Shown piece after piece: positions 45,300-55,720 of a stretch of DNA of 64,000 nt. The stretch comes from Eupeodes corollae. Lineage: Eukaryota > Arthropoda > Insecta > Diptera > Syrphidae. The position numbers and the translations under genes are program-made. Each line of letters opens with the position of its first letter. Position 1 is the first letter of the stretch. Location of the stretch: NCBI RefSeq assembly GCF_945859685.1, contig NC_079147.1, forward strand, positions 212,415,578 through 212,479,577. Reading direction: 5' to 3'. Below the pieces are notes generated by a model. That model was not told where the DNA came from and searched no databases. It saw only the letters and a list, made by a program, of their open reading frames with translations.

Positions 45300-46457
45300 A
45301 TTGATAAATTTGACAAATGATTTTCATAAAATAAAACAAATTACATAAACGAAAAACAGTGTTATTTGTTAACAATTTTTGCAGCAGATTTTCATGAACT
45401 TCAATTCTGAATAGTTTTATTTTTCGTTAAAGGCAGAACCGTCAAAAAGTGGGGCCCAAAATGGTATATGACGAAAAAAGTAGCTGACCTTTAAGTTGGT
45501 CTATATCCTTAAGATTTGTATCACCGTTTAAGATGGAAAGCGTGAAACTACTATTAGAAGCTCATCACACGAGCATGTGCAGGGAAATAAATCCACGGAA
45601 ACTAAGTCCACTGAGGAACTTAGGGATTCCCACAAATCACATGCATTAAAGACACTTTTTTTAGTTTCCACAGAATAGGAAGTGGACTTAGTTCCTGGAC
45701 TTAATTCTCTAAAACTTTTAAATTTTATTTCTTCTTTCTTTTATTTATTTGATGAAGGAAAGTAACTTCAATCAACCAGTTAAATTTTGTGTACTTATTT
45801 CTCAAGTATTTTTATTGGGGTTCTCAATGAAACTTTAATAATACCGCACTCAAAAACATCGAGTTGCATGTCAGATGACCAAATACACTCACCCCAACTA
45901 TGAGCAAGTCAGAGGAACAACAAAGGGTGCTCCATTATAATCTGCAATGCAATTAAATTCATCATCCAGAACACATAAACTAATTTAAATAATTTTAATT
46001 TTCAAAATACCCTTTTTAATAAAAATCACAACTTTGTTTGTTATGACTTTGATAACTTGATAATATTTTATCATCAAATAAGTAGGTACTTCATTATTTC
46101 ATACTCCTTTATATGTACGAATTTTAAATTGACCCCACATTGTAGAAATAACCGAAATTCCATTTTATATTGAACGTAATTCTCCATAAAAACAAACAAA
46201 ACGAAACAATCTCGTTTTAACACAGAATTTATTGCCCATTTATGCTCTCGTCTGTCGAGTATAACCTCATATCCATACATACGACTTATTTTCGTTACAA
46301 TATGCGCATTTATACTGAAGGTACGAGAAGGTAGAAAGGTAGCTGGTAGGTACCTTAAGCGAAAGTTCAAATAGACAATCCTGCGCCACAGCAGGACAAT
46401 ATTGAAGGGAACACCACCATATCTAATTTAACTGATCCATAAGAGCTGTTTCATTAA
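45300..46457. other. AT-rich non-coding stretch downstream of the MADF gene
   Basis: Contains the polyadenylation signal of the MADF gene (45330) and an inverted 10-mer, CTAAGTCCAC near 45605 and GTGGACTTAG near 45691. Otherwise unassigned. Confidence 0.4.
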
Positions 46458-46579
46458 GGTGACCATATTCTTCTTTTATTAGAAGGGAATATCAAGATTT
46501 TTAATTTGTTTGGAAAATCTATATTTTTTTAGTTCCTTCGAAATTGTTTCTACTGCGAAATACTAATGGGGAATGTCAA

Positions 46580-47200
46580 TAAACTGTGGTGGTTTAAAGG
46601 TACAGCCAACTTCAGTATAAAGCCTTTTATATATATGACTTTGATTTAAAATTTGAAAATAGGCCCCACCCCGTAAAATGAAAAGCAAGCCCATATCATA
46701 ATTGTTCCTTTATCACGCTTCACTGTTTTTGTAGTGTACCGTGGATCGTATGCTACATTTTAGAGTCTTCTCACTTGTTATCGACGACCCTTGGACCCAA
46801 AACGAACGACTTTGCTTTCATCGCTCCACAAAACATTCCTTCATTTGTCTTTTGCCCAATCTCTAGGGCTTTAACAAACTCCATTCATTTTGCCACATGC
46901 CTTTTCGTCAAGAATAGTACCTTACGTGGACTTTGGGCTGGTAACTTCGCTTATAAATGACGTCTTCGTATTTTGACAGCGTTAACAGGCAGTTGAAGTC
47001 CATTTCTTATTTTAATAGAGCCTATGGAAGGTAGTCATCTTTTTTGTCTAGCTTTTTTGGTTTATTTTGCCATTTTAAGGCGTTACTAACCATTTTTGCT
47101 GAGCAGCCTTGGATGTCTTGAATATTTTGGTAGGTTTTTCCCTCCAAACGCAGTTTTCGAATTTCTTCGGTGCAGTGTGTTGTTTATTGTTAGGCTAATA
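46580..47200 (-). pseudogene. Tc1-like transposase remnant (copy 4)
   Basis: Read down the minus strand: an AKMVSNALK HTH-like piece near 47100, KRMEFVKALEIGQK-like (about 46900-46850) and ECFVERWKQSRSFWVQGS/FVLGPRV, the WSDESKFVLFGP motif with the first catalytic Asp region altered, in two frames (46840-46780). Then YGLAFHFTGWGLFSNFKSKS (about 46700-46640), the MVWGCFSxxGxGPIxxI motif. The C-terminal DDE part is missing. Many shifts. Confidence 0.55.
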
Positions 47201-47474
47201 TTAACGGCTATTTTTATGAATACTCTATATCCAAAAAGTTTGAAATAATGTGTGTTAATCGGGAAAAGTAGAGTATAACTTCAAGCTAAGTATTTCATAC
47301 GAAAACGAAAGACCGTTAGATGCAAGTAACATGATCATTTTTTTTCTAAATTTCCGTTATTTAAATAATTGATAATCTAATAAAATGTGACTAGCACTAC
47401 TATTTTTATGAGGACAACTGTACGCAGATAGTCTGCTAGGTAACTTGTTAAGAGTGCGCGCCTTCAGGTAACTC

Positions 47475-48085
47475 TTAACGGGCTTATATTTTGAAAAAGT
47501 TTTGAAACAGCATTTAACCGGTTTATGGACGGCTTTTTAAAGGCTTTAAACTGGTTTATCAACGGCTTTCAACCGAATTACCAATGAACACGCTTATCAA
47601 TTAATCCTACTTACCAATTCAACAGCTTAAAATTATGAACCGCTGTTAATTATTTTGTCAAAAGCTTTTTAACTGCTATTAAAAGGTTATTAACCAGTTT
47701 ATGAACAACTTTAAATGGCTTATCGACAGCTTTTAAGCGGCTTGTCAATGGTTTTTTACAGTTTTCAACCGTTTTTCCAACGGTATTTAACCGGATCATT
47801 AGCTGCTCTTAACAGAATTTTTAACAGGTTTCAACCGGGTTATCAACGGCTTTTAATCGGCTCATCAACGTTTTTTAACAACTTTATTATGGGCTGTCAA
47901 CCAACTTATCAACAGCTATTGACCGGCTCATAAACGTCTTTGAAATAGTTAAACCGGTTTATGGAAGGCCTCAAAAAGCTTATCAATAGCTTTTAACAGG
48001 CTTATCAACGGCATTAAACCTACTTAACAATGGTTTTAACCGATTTACCAACACCTTTCAACTGGCTCCTCAATGACTTTTATTT
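47475..48085. repeat. Degenerate 21-22-bp minisatellite, about 27 units
   Basis: Units follow GGCTTATCAACGGCTTTTAA plus CC, with heavy divergence. Clear examples are GCTTATCAATAGCTTTTAAC, GCTTATCAACGGCATTAAAC and GTTTATCAACGGCTTTCAAC. One frame stays open for 72 codons (47715-47933) with a 7-residue rhythm, which is a by-product of the 21-bp period. Confidence 0.85.
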
Positions 48086-48249
48086 ACTGTTTGAGTTAAT
48101 CATGCAATATACAAAGGGGTTTTAAAATTTTAATAGATTTTGATATTATTCCATAATTTTGAACGAATTTTATCCCAACCAAGAAATTTTTTATCTTTCG
48201 GATGTTTTTATTTTATATTTTAAGTTTATACATACTCTTATCGAATTTT

Positions 48250-48300
48250 TGATGCAATTGTAGTTAATCGGTTCGACGTATCAAATTGAAAATTTTAATA
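48250..48300 (+). repeat. Dispersed repeat B, fragment (copy 3)
   Basis: GGTTCGACGTATCAAATTGA and AAATTTTAATATTTCTGAAC resemble GGTCCGATTTGTCAAATTGA and AAATTATGAAATTTCTCGAC of copy 2 (36460-36505). Confidence 0.4.
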
Positions 48301-48488
48301 TTTCTGAACTTTTTTTTAATAATTTACTACCGAATAAATAGTATTTTGATAAATTAAAAAATTATTAAAAACGAATTTCACAAATGTATAATAATTTTCT
48401 CATTTTTAACCTTAGTCTGGAGATTCAAATTTTGTATGCTATTGAAAAAAAAGAACAACTTAATAAAAAAAGAGGCAATATGGTCACC

Positions 48489-49950
48489 ATATTTTGATAT
48501 TTTTTTTCCTACTCATAGGTACACCAACCAATTCAACTCAACTCAACCCGGAGCCATACATCTTCTCCTCTACACGCTCTACGTATACTACGGCAGTCGT
48601 AAATCATATTTTCGCGAAGGTTTTGCAAGCCCGTCCCAGGGACCCCGACAACGACGCGGACGTCCCCAGTCCTGTTTCACTGCCAGAAAAGGCACATACA
48701 GGAAAAAAAAACAAGTCAAGCTACCATTTCACCGGTGCGTGTTAGCCATGCATGGGTGCTCATAAATAATCAACTAACCCCCATTCGCATTCTCATTCTC
48801 AAGCCCGTCATACATATACTCAACTCGTAGGTACCTTTTCAAGCCCCATGATGATGTGATTGTGCAGCAGCGAGCGCTCATAAACTTTTGGCATACAATA
48901 TTATTTAAATATATACGAACGTACATTTGCGGACATTATGCAAATGACACAGTGGCGTACATGGGTCGTCCACGTCGTCGTTGGGGTCGTGAGGCGCTGG
49001 CAAGGTGTGCAATACATCATCGCGCACAGGTGAGAGATTAGAGCTCATAGATTTATGCGCGCAGTAGGTACACAAATAAGTAGATAGATAGGTTTGGGTA
49101 TACATACATATAGCTAGTTAGTTATACGGGCAAATGGGATGTATCGGTTAAAAAAATTACTAATATTTAATAAACCCGCGTAGCCGCTGCAACCTTCGCC
49201 ATACCGCCACACCACCACACCACCAACCTGCGCTGCTGATGAAGAGGAATTTATTATTCATACGTATGAGAAGTGTGTGTGTATGAATGTGCCCCTGCTT
49301 TAGTATATGTGAAGATGTGGAGACGTGGACGTTTGCCCCCATGTTGAGGCCAGGCCATCAGCCAGGCGGGGTCCTTTACAAAATTGATTGTGTAATGATA
49401 ATCTCTAACACTGGGAATAACCCCAATGCAGATGGGTAGTGGGGGGTTTACATATTGCATGTCCAGTTGGTTGCAGTTCAGCCAACACGCACGATTGCAC
49501 GCCAAATATATTCACTGTACATGTAAATACTTACACACAAACATATGTATCTATATATGAAGGAATTTATGAGACTGAATTCCGTTTGGAATAAATCAAA
49601 ATTATTTGAAGGACGTATATGTGATTAGTGTGTGAGCAACGAGCACATCCATACATACCCCAACACATTGCATGAGGGGCTTTTCTACGGACTTACCAAT
49701 CTTGAATAAGTAAACGTTTTTATTTTGCATGTGAATAAATTTATTACGCGGGGTAGGGCAATAAATATCGGTACCTATTTTGTGGTCGTCGGATGTTCTT
49801 TGCACCGCATAAAGGTGGCAATGCTTGTTTTTTTTTCTATTTTAGTGTGATTTGTCAAATTTATCGGCACTTTGAAAACTTTTTTTACCAACACTAACAC
49901 TTGCTATTTTTAAAAATATGAAAATGGCGATGCAAACTTTATTCCCAAAA
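48489..49950. other. Unique-looking GC-richer non-coding block
   Basis: Contains CCACACCACCACACCACC near 49205 and CATACATACATATAG near 49100. Overlapping frames on both strands (48436-48765, 48905-49105, 49254-49505) match nothing I know. Possibly regulatory DNA. Confidence 0.35.
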
Positions 49951-49954
49951 AGTT

Positions 49955-50372
49955 GAAAGAATTTTCATCTTCCCATAGAAGATATTCGTTTTTTTCGGGA
50001 AGCTTTTTTCATTATTCATATCTCAAGAACCAGTGGAGATATTGGCTTCAGATAAATTTTCGTTACACACATCATAAGGCAGAACAGACTCTTAAAAATT
50101 TGAGTGGTTGGTTCTTTTTCCATATAGAAATTTAAAAAAAAGGCGAAATTTTGGTTAACCCAAAATATCTCACGAACCAGTGACAAGCGGCTTGGATTAA
50201 ATTTTATGTTACATATTGTGAAGTGATACCAAACTGATAAACGAAAAATACAATTGACAGTTATTGTTTGTCTAAAATAAAAATCTAAGACAAAATTACT
50301 AAATCTTGATATAAATTGATTTCGACTCAAATATCTTCTCAAAAATTAAAAATATTGAATATAATTTTATCT
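49955..50372 (+). repeat. Dispersed repeat B, copy 4
   Basis: Begins near the hairpin ATCTTCCCATAGAAGAT (49967-49983, compare AACTTCCCATAGGAAGTT at 36435), then ATATCTCAAGAACCAGTGGA, CATAAGGCAGAA, GAGTGGTTGGTTCTTTTTCC, GGTTAACCCAAAATATCTCA and AATTAAATTTTATGTTACAT. All in the order seen in copy 2. Confidence 0.7.
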
Positions 50373-50379
50373 TATATAG

Positions 50380-50800
50380 GGTAATTTTTTAAAATCTATA
50401 TAAAAGTTTTTCAAAAAAAAAAACACATATAATTCAGAAAAATTCATTAAATCTTAATTTGAATCGATAGTACGGTCCATATAATTTAATTTTGGAAGAT
50501 TATTGTATGCAAATATTGAGCTTGACTTCGCCTCAGTCAAATTTTGGCATACTCCTTCCAACATTTCGGCCGGTATCTCACGAATAAATGCTTAAATGCG
50601 TCAATTGAATCGGGCTTGTCTGTATAGACATGAGCTTTAACATAGCCCCACAAAAAATAACCTTAAGGTGTTTTCGGTAAAAAAGTGCATCTTCAGCCAA
50701 CTTTCCAATTAAACAATTAATAATTGATTGCATGTTTCTAATATTTGTTCTGTAGTCCAATAAAATGAAATGGGCTTCTTTTTATTGGTCGTATAGGGCT
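50380..50800 (-). pseudogene. Mariner-type transposase C-terminal remnant
   Basis: Minus-strand frames give CGAMLKLMSIQTSPIQLTHL, matching in a second frame the family's FLWGYVKAHVYTDKPDSIDA region (50670-50590), then a tail like QAQYLHTIIFQN (about 50530-50490) and the element's 3' end. The copy at 53920-54600 carries the same C-terminus and the same GGGTGATTTTTTAAAAG-like end, so they belong to one family. Confidence 0.55.
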
Positions 50801-51240
50801 AACTTTTTTTTTTTAATCATAGATGATCTCGAGGACTTTAACAATAGTACAAAAAAGGTAGATGGATAAATGATTGAGAAATTAGTTTTACAGTATTACA
50901 ATTCGCCCAAAACCACATAGTCCAAACTAAAAATGTCTGAGCCGAAAACAATTTTATTAACGCTTTGTTGTTGAACAATTTGGGTATTGCCCAATCCTTG
51001 GGCATCACAACTTTTTGTCGAGTTTTGTGAAATTTTACATATTATTTAAATATAGATTCCTTAAATTTCAAGAAACTTTGCATACAACTAACTTCGCGCC
51101 TTCCCCAAATCCTATAGGGAGTCCAAACAGAGTAGTTGCAGAGGACACCATGCCCCAACATAAATACCACGCTGTTAATAAGCGTCTCAGAGCAAGCAAA
51201 CCCCTTAAATGTCTTGTAAATAAAATTTGTTGGGTTTTTT
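50801..51240. other. AT-rich non-coding stretch
   Basis: No feature recognised. The 75-codon frame at 51015-51242 has no known relative. Confidence 0.3.
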
Positions 51241-51245
51241 GACTT

Positions 51246-51790
51246 TTCTAATTTTGGGCGTTACGACTTTGAAAGTTGGTTTGGATGATAAGGCATTTTA
51301 TTTGGGTCCAGTGAAGTTTTCTTAGTGACGACGTTTTTTTGGGCATTATGTCATTTTATGATTCAGGTGTCGTTGGGAAATAAGACATGAATAAAATAAA
51401 ATTCTCAAAGCCCAAACACTATGTTACAAAAATTTTATTTAAAATTTGTATGGTCGTTACGACTTTCACTTTATATTTTTTGCTGATTTTTATTAACTTT
51501 GGGCTTTTTGAACAGTTTTGAGCTTCATTAAATTTGGGGATATGTACATTATGGACATAACGTCATTTTAATGCAATGTATTGCAACCCAGATGTAAGCC
51601 AAAATAATAAAAAATGACAAAACTATTTTTACCAATATCGTTTAAAAACATTCATTTTTGTGACGATTTAACTAAACGTTACGGTTTACTTTTTGGTTTC
51701 TGCTAATTTTTTTGGAAGTTCCACTACAAGAGTTCTTAAGAATGTATATTTTTTAAACTAATAGTATGGTGTAAATTTTTTCATGAAAAT
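51246..51790. repeat. Possible degenerate tandem repeat of about 200-220 bp
   Basis: CGTTACGACTTTGAAAGTTG (51260), CGTTACGACTTTCACTTTAT (51454) and CGTTACGGTTTACTTTTTGG (51677) recur at about 194 and 223 bp. GGGCATTATGTCATTTTATG (51340) is matched by GGACATAACGTCATTTTAAT (51551) at about 211 bp. The intervening similarity is weak. Confidence 0.3.
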
Positions 51791-53915
51791 AATGAAAAAC
51801 TGAAAATAAAAGTCAAAAGACCGGATAAGCATTTAATGTCAAAGATTCATTTAATAGAATTCAAAATTTAATAAAAACTTTTCAAATAAAAGTTCAGTTA
51901 AATCGGTCCATTCGTTTAATTTTAGACTTAATGCATTTAATATTGGACGTAATATAACTACTTGCGAAGGGCTAAAACCGCAAAAAAAGGTTATAATGTT
52001 TATTTAGCAAACAAATCAACTCCTTAACCGTCTGGTCGTCTGGGTCGTTACAAAAACAATACCAACTTAAATATGTGTTGTGTACACTCTCTTGGCCATT
52101 ACCACGTTTGAGCTCGTTCGGATATTTGATTGGCAGCTTTTTATTCACTACTGTCAGTGACGTATTTTGCGTAACCAACTGTCAACAACTACTGGTGGTA
52201 GTATGTTGATGTCTGGCACTGCCACCATGGAAATGTCCACTGTCAATCGCCAACAAACCTACTTAGTACATGGAATTGCTTCCACATACTCTGAGCATAT
52301 GCAACAAAGCGAAAAGGTGACTTTGGGATAGCGCGCTTGGTCTTTATACTTTACTTTGGTTTGATAGGATAGGTTAAGCTTCGTTGTCGGCTTTGTCGAT
52401 CTTTTCTCGACTCGTACGTCATCGACTGTCTTCGTCGTCGTAGTTGTTGTCCGTCGTCGCCGGTGGATGTTCAGGAGACACAAGAGCCAATACACATAAA
52501 CAGTTATAGATCCTTGTTAATGTCATTTCTTTCCTTTTGACATTGTCAAAGTGATGTTATGCTGTCAATCATTGAGAGGTTCAATTTGATCCAGAATTAT
52601 TCATTATACCATTATGTTTGGTAAAATATACGAGTCGTAGAACAACAAGCCAATAGCCGCCTACAGTTACGCTACTTGAACTTGCGTTGGAAACGATTCT
52701 TATTTTATTCCCGTTGTGGGACAGAACTTCGAAATACTACTCTGTACATGTAAAAGAATGTCTGCCTATAATGTTAATCAGTGATGACAGGCTCTAAATC
52801 AATTGGCTATTTGCAATTCTGCAGTGATTTTTGCCTTGTTTATTATATCGAAGTATTTTTAAAATATTAAATGCGTTACTGAACCATGTGCCTTTGACAA
52901 AAAAGGCAATGCGTCAAACAACAAAGACAGCAACCACGACAAAGATATAATTAATTATAAAATGACACGTCCTCGTCGGCCGACTGACGATGAAGCGATG
53001 CGATGGCGACAACGACGTGTGGCGTTATTTTTTCACGTAGGCTTTAATTGCTCCTCAAGGCGATTCATTGCAAACACGTTGCGTCGCTTAGAAATGACGT
53101 TTGGGCAATAAAACAAGGAAAACCATGTTATGTTTAAATTTTGATTCATTCATTATTTTTTATAATTTTTATTAGAAGACTTTTTTAAAAATTAGTTTTG
53201 CTTTAGGAACGTGTTACACTTTTTCCTTGTTACTGCAAGCATGCACTAATGTTAAAACATGATTTTGACTTTCTGCTTAGGCTTCAAGCATCATGTACAA
53301 GAAGTGTGTTTTTGTCATAGTGTGTTGGAAATTTGCAACCAACAGTTGTAAAGCTTTAAACAATATTTTTAAAAATGCTATTATGTATGTATTCCAATTA
53401 AGCACAAATTTGTATTCTCGCTAAAAAAAAAAAGCCTGGGAATATTCGTCATCGATAGGACCTTATGGCAAGTTTCCTCTTAAAAACTCAAAATTTTAAT
53501 CAATCGTAACATTTTTATTCTCCAGAAGTCGAAAAAGAGGATCCCTCCTTCCATCCATCTATCCTCGTCCCAACGGAACATCCTAACTCATTAGGACGAT
53601 TGATTCAGACATAAAAATTAAGGTTTTGAGCCGATTCGTTTTCTTGTCATTTTTTTAGTTTAAGGTCAACAATAGCAGTATTAATCCATACAATTTATTT
53701 GAACATCTAAAATTCGACATTCTAAAAAACGAACAGACAGATTTTTATAAAATTTTCTCTATTTTTGCGTTGTTCCAAAAAGATACTCGCACCATTATTT
53801 TGTTTTTAAATTTTCTTAATAACTCATTTTCTTCACAAGCTCCCATATTTTATCAGAATATCGACACTTTTTTTTGGATTGTTAAAAATATAACATTTTT
53901 TTTTAAGCGCGCTTC
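51791..53915. other. Non-coding stretch with a GC-richer unique block (about 51990-53110)
   Basis: GTCGTCGTAG/GTCGTCGCCGG-like runs near 52435-52460 and CGACAACGACG near 53008. No gene or repeat copy recognised. The rest is AT-rich. Confidence 0.35.
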
Positions 53916-53919
53916 TTCC

Positions 53920-54600
53920 GAAAAATTGTGTTCGTGAATAAACAATTTTGGAGTGAATATCAGCCAGAATCATTGCAAGAGCTACCAATGCATCCAGAAA
54001 AAGTCACAGTTTGGTGCGGTTTATGGGCTGGTGACATCATTGGACCGTACTTCTCAAAGATGATGTGAATTGTAACGTAACTGTGAATAGTGAGCGCTCC
54101 CGTCGGATAATATCCACCTTTCTTTCGCCCAAAATGCAAGAGCTTGACTTGCATGACATGTGGTTTCAAGAAGACGATGCCACATGTCACACATTACGCG
54201 CAACAGTGGACTTATTGAGAGGCGAGTTGGGTGAACATTTTATTTCACGTTCGGGACCGGTCAATTTGCCGCCTAGATCGTGCGATTTAACCCCTTTAGA
54301 CTATTTTTTTGTGAGGGTTAAGCTCATGTCTATACAGAAAAGCCCGTTTCAATTGACGCATTGGAAGACAACATTGAAGAATTTATTCGTGAAAGGTTGG
54401 AAAAAGTATACCAACATTGGACTAAGAGGATGGACCATTTGAGGAACAGTCAAGGTTAACATTTGCATAAAATAATCTTCAAACATTAAATTATATGTAC
54501 CGTATACTAACGATTTAAATAAAGATTTCATACATTTTTCTGAATTTGTGTTATTTTTTTTTGTTGAAAAAACTATCCTACAGCTTTTAAAAAATCACCC
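53920..54600 (+). pseudogene. Mariner-type transposase DDE-domain remnant
   Basis: Plus-strand frames in order: VNKQFWSEYQPESLQELPMH and PEKVTVWCGLWAGDIIGPYF (53935-54055), the region with the first catalytic Asp neighbourhood. Then KMQELDLHDMWFQEDDATCH (54134-54190) with the second catalytic motif, PPRSCDLTPLDYFF (54270-54312) with the third, and KPVSIDALEDNIEEFIRE-like sequence in a shifted frame (54340-54390) ending in MDHLRNSQG (54432-54460). The N-terminal HTH is missing. The three catalytic segments survive but in different frames. The 3' flank includes AGCTTTTAAAAAATCACCCT near 54575, a probable terminal sequence. Confidence 0.75.
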
Positions 54601-54830
54601 TTGATTAAACGATTATCTTAAAAACGAGAAGAGCCATCAATAAATAGCAACCATTACATAATGTTACTGGAGCGTTTAATGACCAAAATTGCGAGAAAGT
54701 GGTCCCATTTCAAGAAGAAAGTTCTATTGGTGGAACGCAATGTGCTGTTTAATAAATTAATAGAAACTCTGTCGAAATTACATAATTTATGTTTTATGTT
54801 TACGAATTACTTCTATACAAATGTATTCTC
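54601..54830. other. Short unassigned gap
   Basis: No feature. The 74-codon frame at 54661-54885 is unassigned and partly overlaps the antisense RT remnant. Confidence 0.25.
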
Positions 54831-55720
54831 CAAAGTAATTATTATTTTAATACTAGAGAGCAGTATCACCCGCAAAAGCAGATAATTTTCCCTTAAAAGG
54901 CTTTAAGAATAAAGAATTAAGAAATATTATAAACAGGATAGGACCTAAAACAGAACATTGGGGTATACCCATTCTGAGATAAGATACTGAACTTAGAGTA
55001 TCTTTTATCTTTGTCCTTTGGTTACGATTTGTAAGGTACGAACAAAACCAATCATAAACAAAGCCTCTGAAACAAGCATACTAAAGTTTTTTCAGTAATA
55101 AGTCATGGTCAACCGTATCAAAGGCTTTTGTAATGTCAATAAATAAAGCTGCCATTACCTTGGAGATAATAATTGAATTGTAAGTTTTATTTTTACTGGG
55201 ATCAGATACAAATAATTTTATTTTCTGAGAATACATTATATTCATGATTTTTTGTTTTTTAGCGAAAGAAATGAATTTTATACAAGCGATATTAGCGGCT
55301 GACGGTTTATTGTCTGGCTTTGGCTTTACGTAACAAGATTCGATATCGTTTACACTTAAATCTTCCCCAATTCCTTCAACGACTAGTTTCACCAAAGCTT
55401 CTTTAATGTTTGTATTGTTTACATTAGGCTACCAACTATGTCAAAGGAGCATTTCAATTGCATTTGTTCTAATACATTAACCCTCTATTCCAGCACATCA
55501 CCTCTAGAAGAGAGCTTTAGAATTAAGTTGTTGGAGCTTAATAAATTCGTTGTACGGAAGAGGCAGCGTTATTGATGCAGGTGGTTCAATCGCATCGGTG
55601 GGGGTAGCGGGACGGGATGGTTGGGAATCAGAGAAAGACCGTTACAGTTCAATCTCAGTGATGATTGCGTTGGCATTGGTGAAAAGGTGAAGGGAAGACA
55701 TGTGAAAGAAGAGTGAAGAT
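54830..55720 (-). pseudogene. LINE remnant with ORF1 joined to RT by deletion
   Basis: Minus strand, 5' to 3': NAIITEIELLRSFSDSQPSR (from about 55680) and LPLPYNEFIKLQQLNSK, a coiled-coil-like stretch, with breaks. Then VKLVVEGIGEDLSVNDIESC, ANIACIKFISFAKKQKIMN (55395-55240), which resembles the RRM-like part of LINE ORF1. In the same 104-codon frame the text passes directly to ALFIDITKAFDTVDHDLLLK (55155-55090), the RT LDLSKAFDTVDHDLLL motif. RGFVYDWFCSYLTNRNQRTK and MGIPQCSVLGPILFIIFLN follow (to about 54925), then AFAGDTAL, a damaged YADD. The end of ORF1 and the whole endonuclease are missing. Confidence 0.7.

Larger units (their letters stand above)
46458..48488. mobile_element. Candidate DNA-transposon remnant bounded by GGTGACC inverted ends (B)
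   Basis: Left end GGTGACCATATTCTTCTTTT. Right end, read inward on the minus strand, GGTGACCATATTGCCTCTTT. The ends agree over about 12 bases and then in a T-rich run with TTATTA. The interior holds a Tc1-like remnant, a minisatellite and a scrap of repeat B. No own transposase. Same motif as candidate A at 12696-14303. Confidence 0.35.

Noticed and set aside
45840..45960. A further Tc1-like scrap
   Set aside because: A few residues look compatible but no Tc1 motif could be placed.
47715..47933. 72-codon frame with a 7-residue repeat
   Set aside because: Explained by the 21-bp period of the minisatellite, not by a protein.
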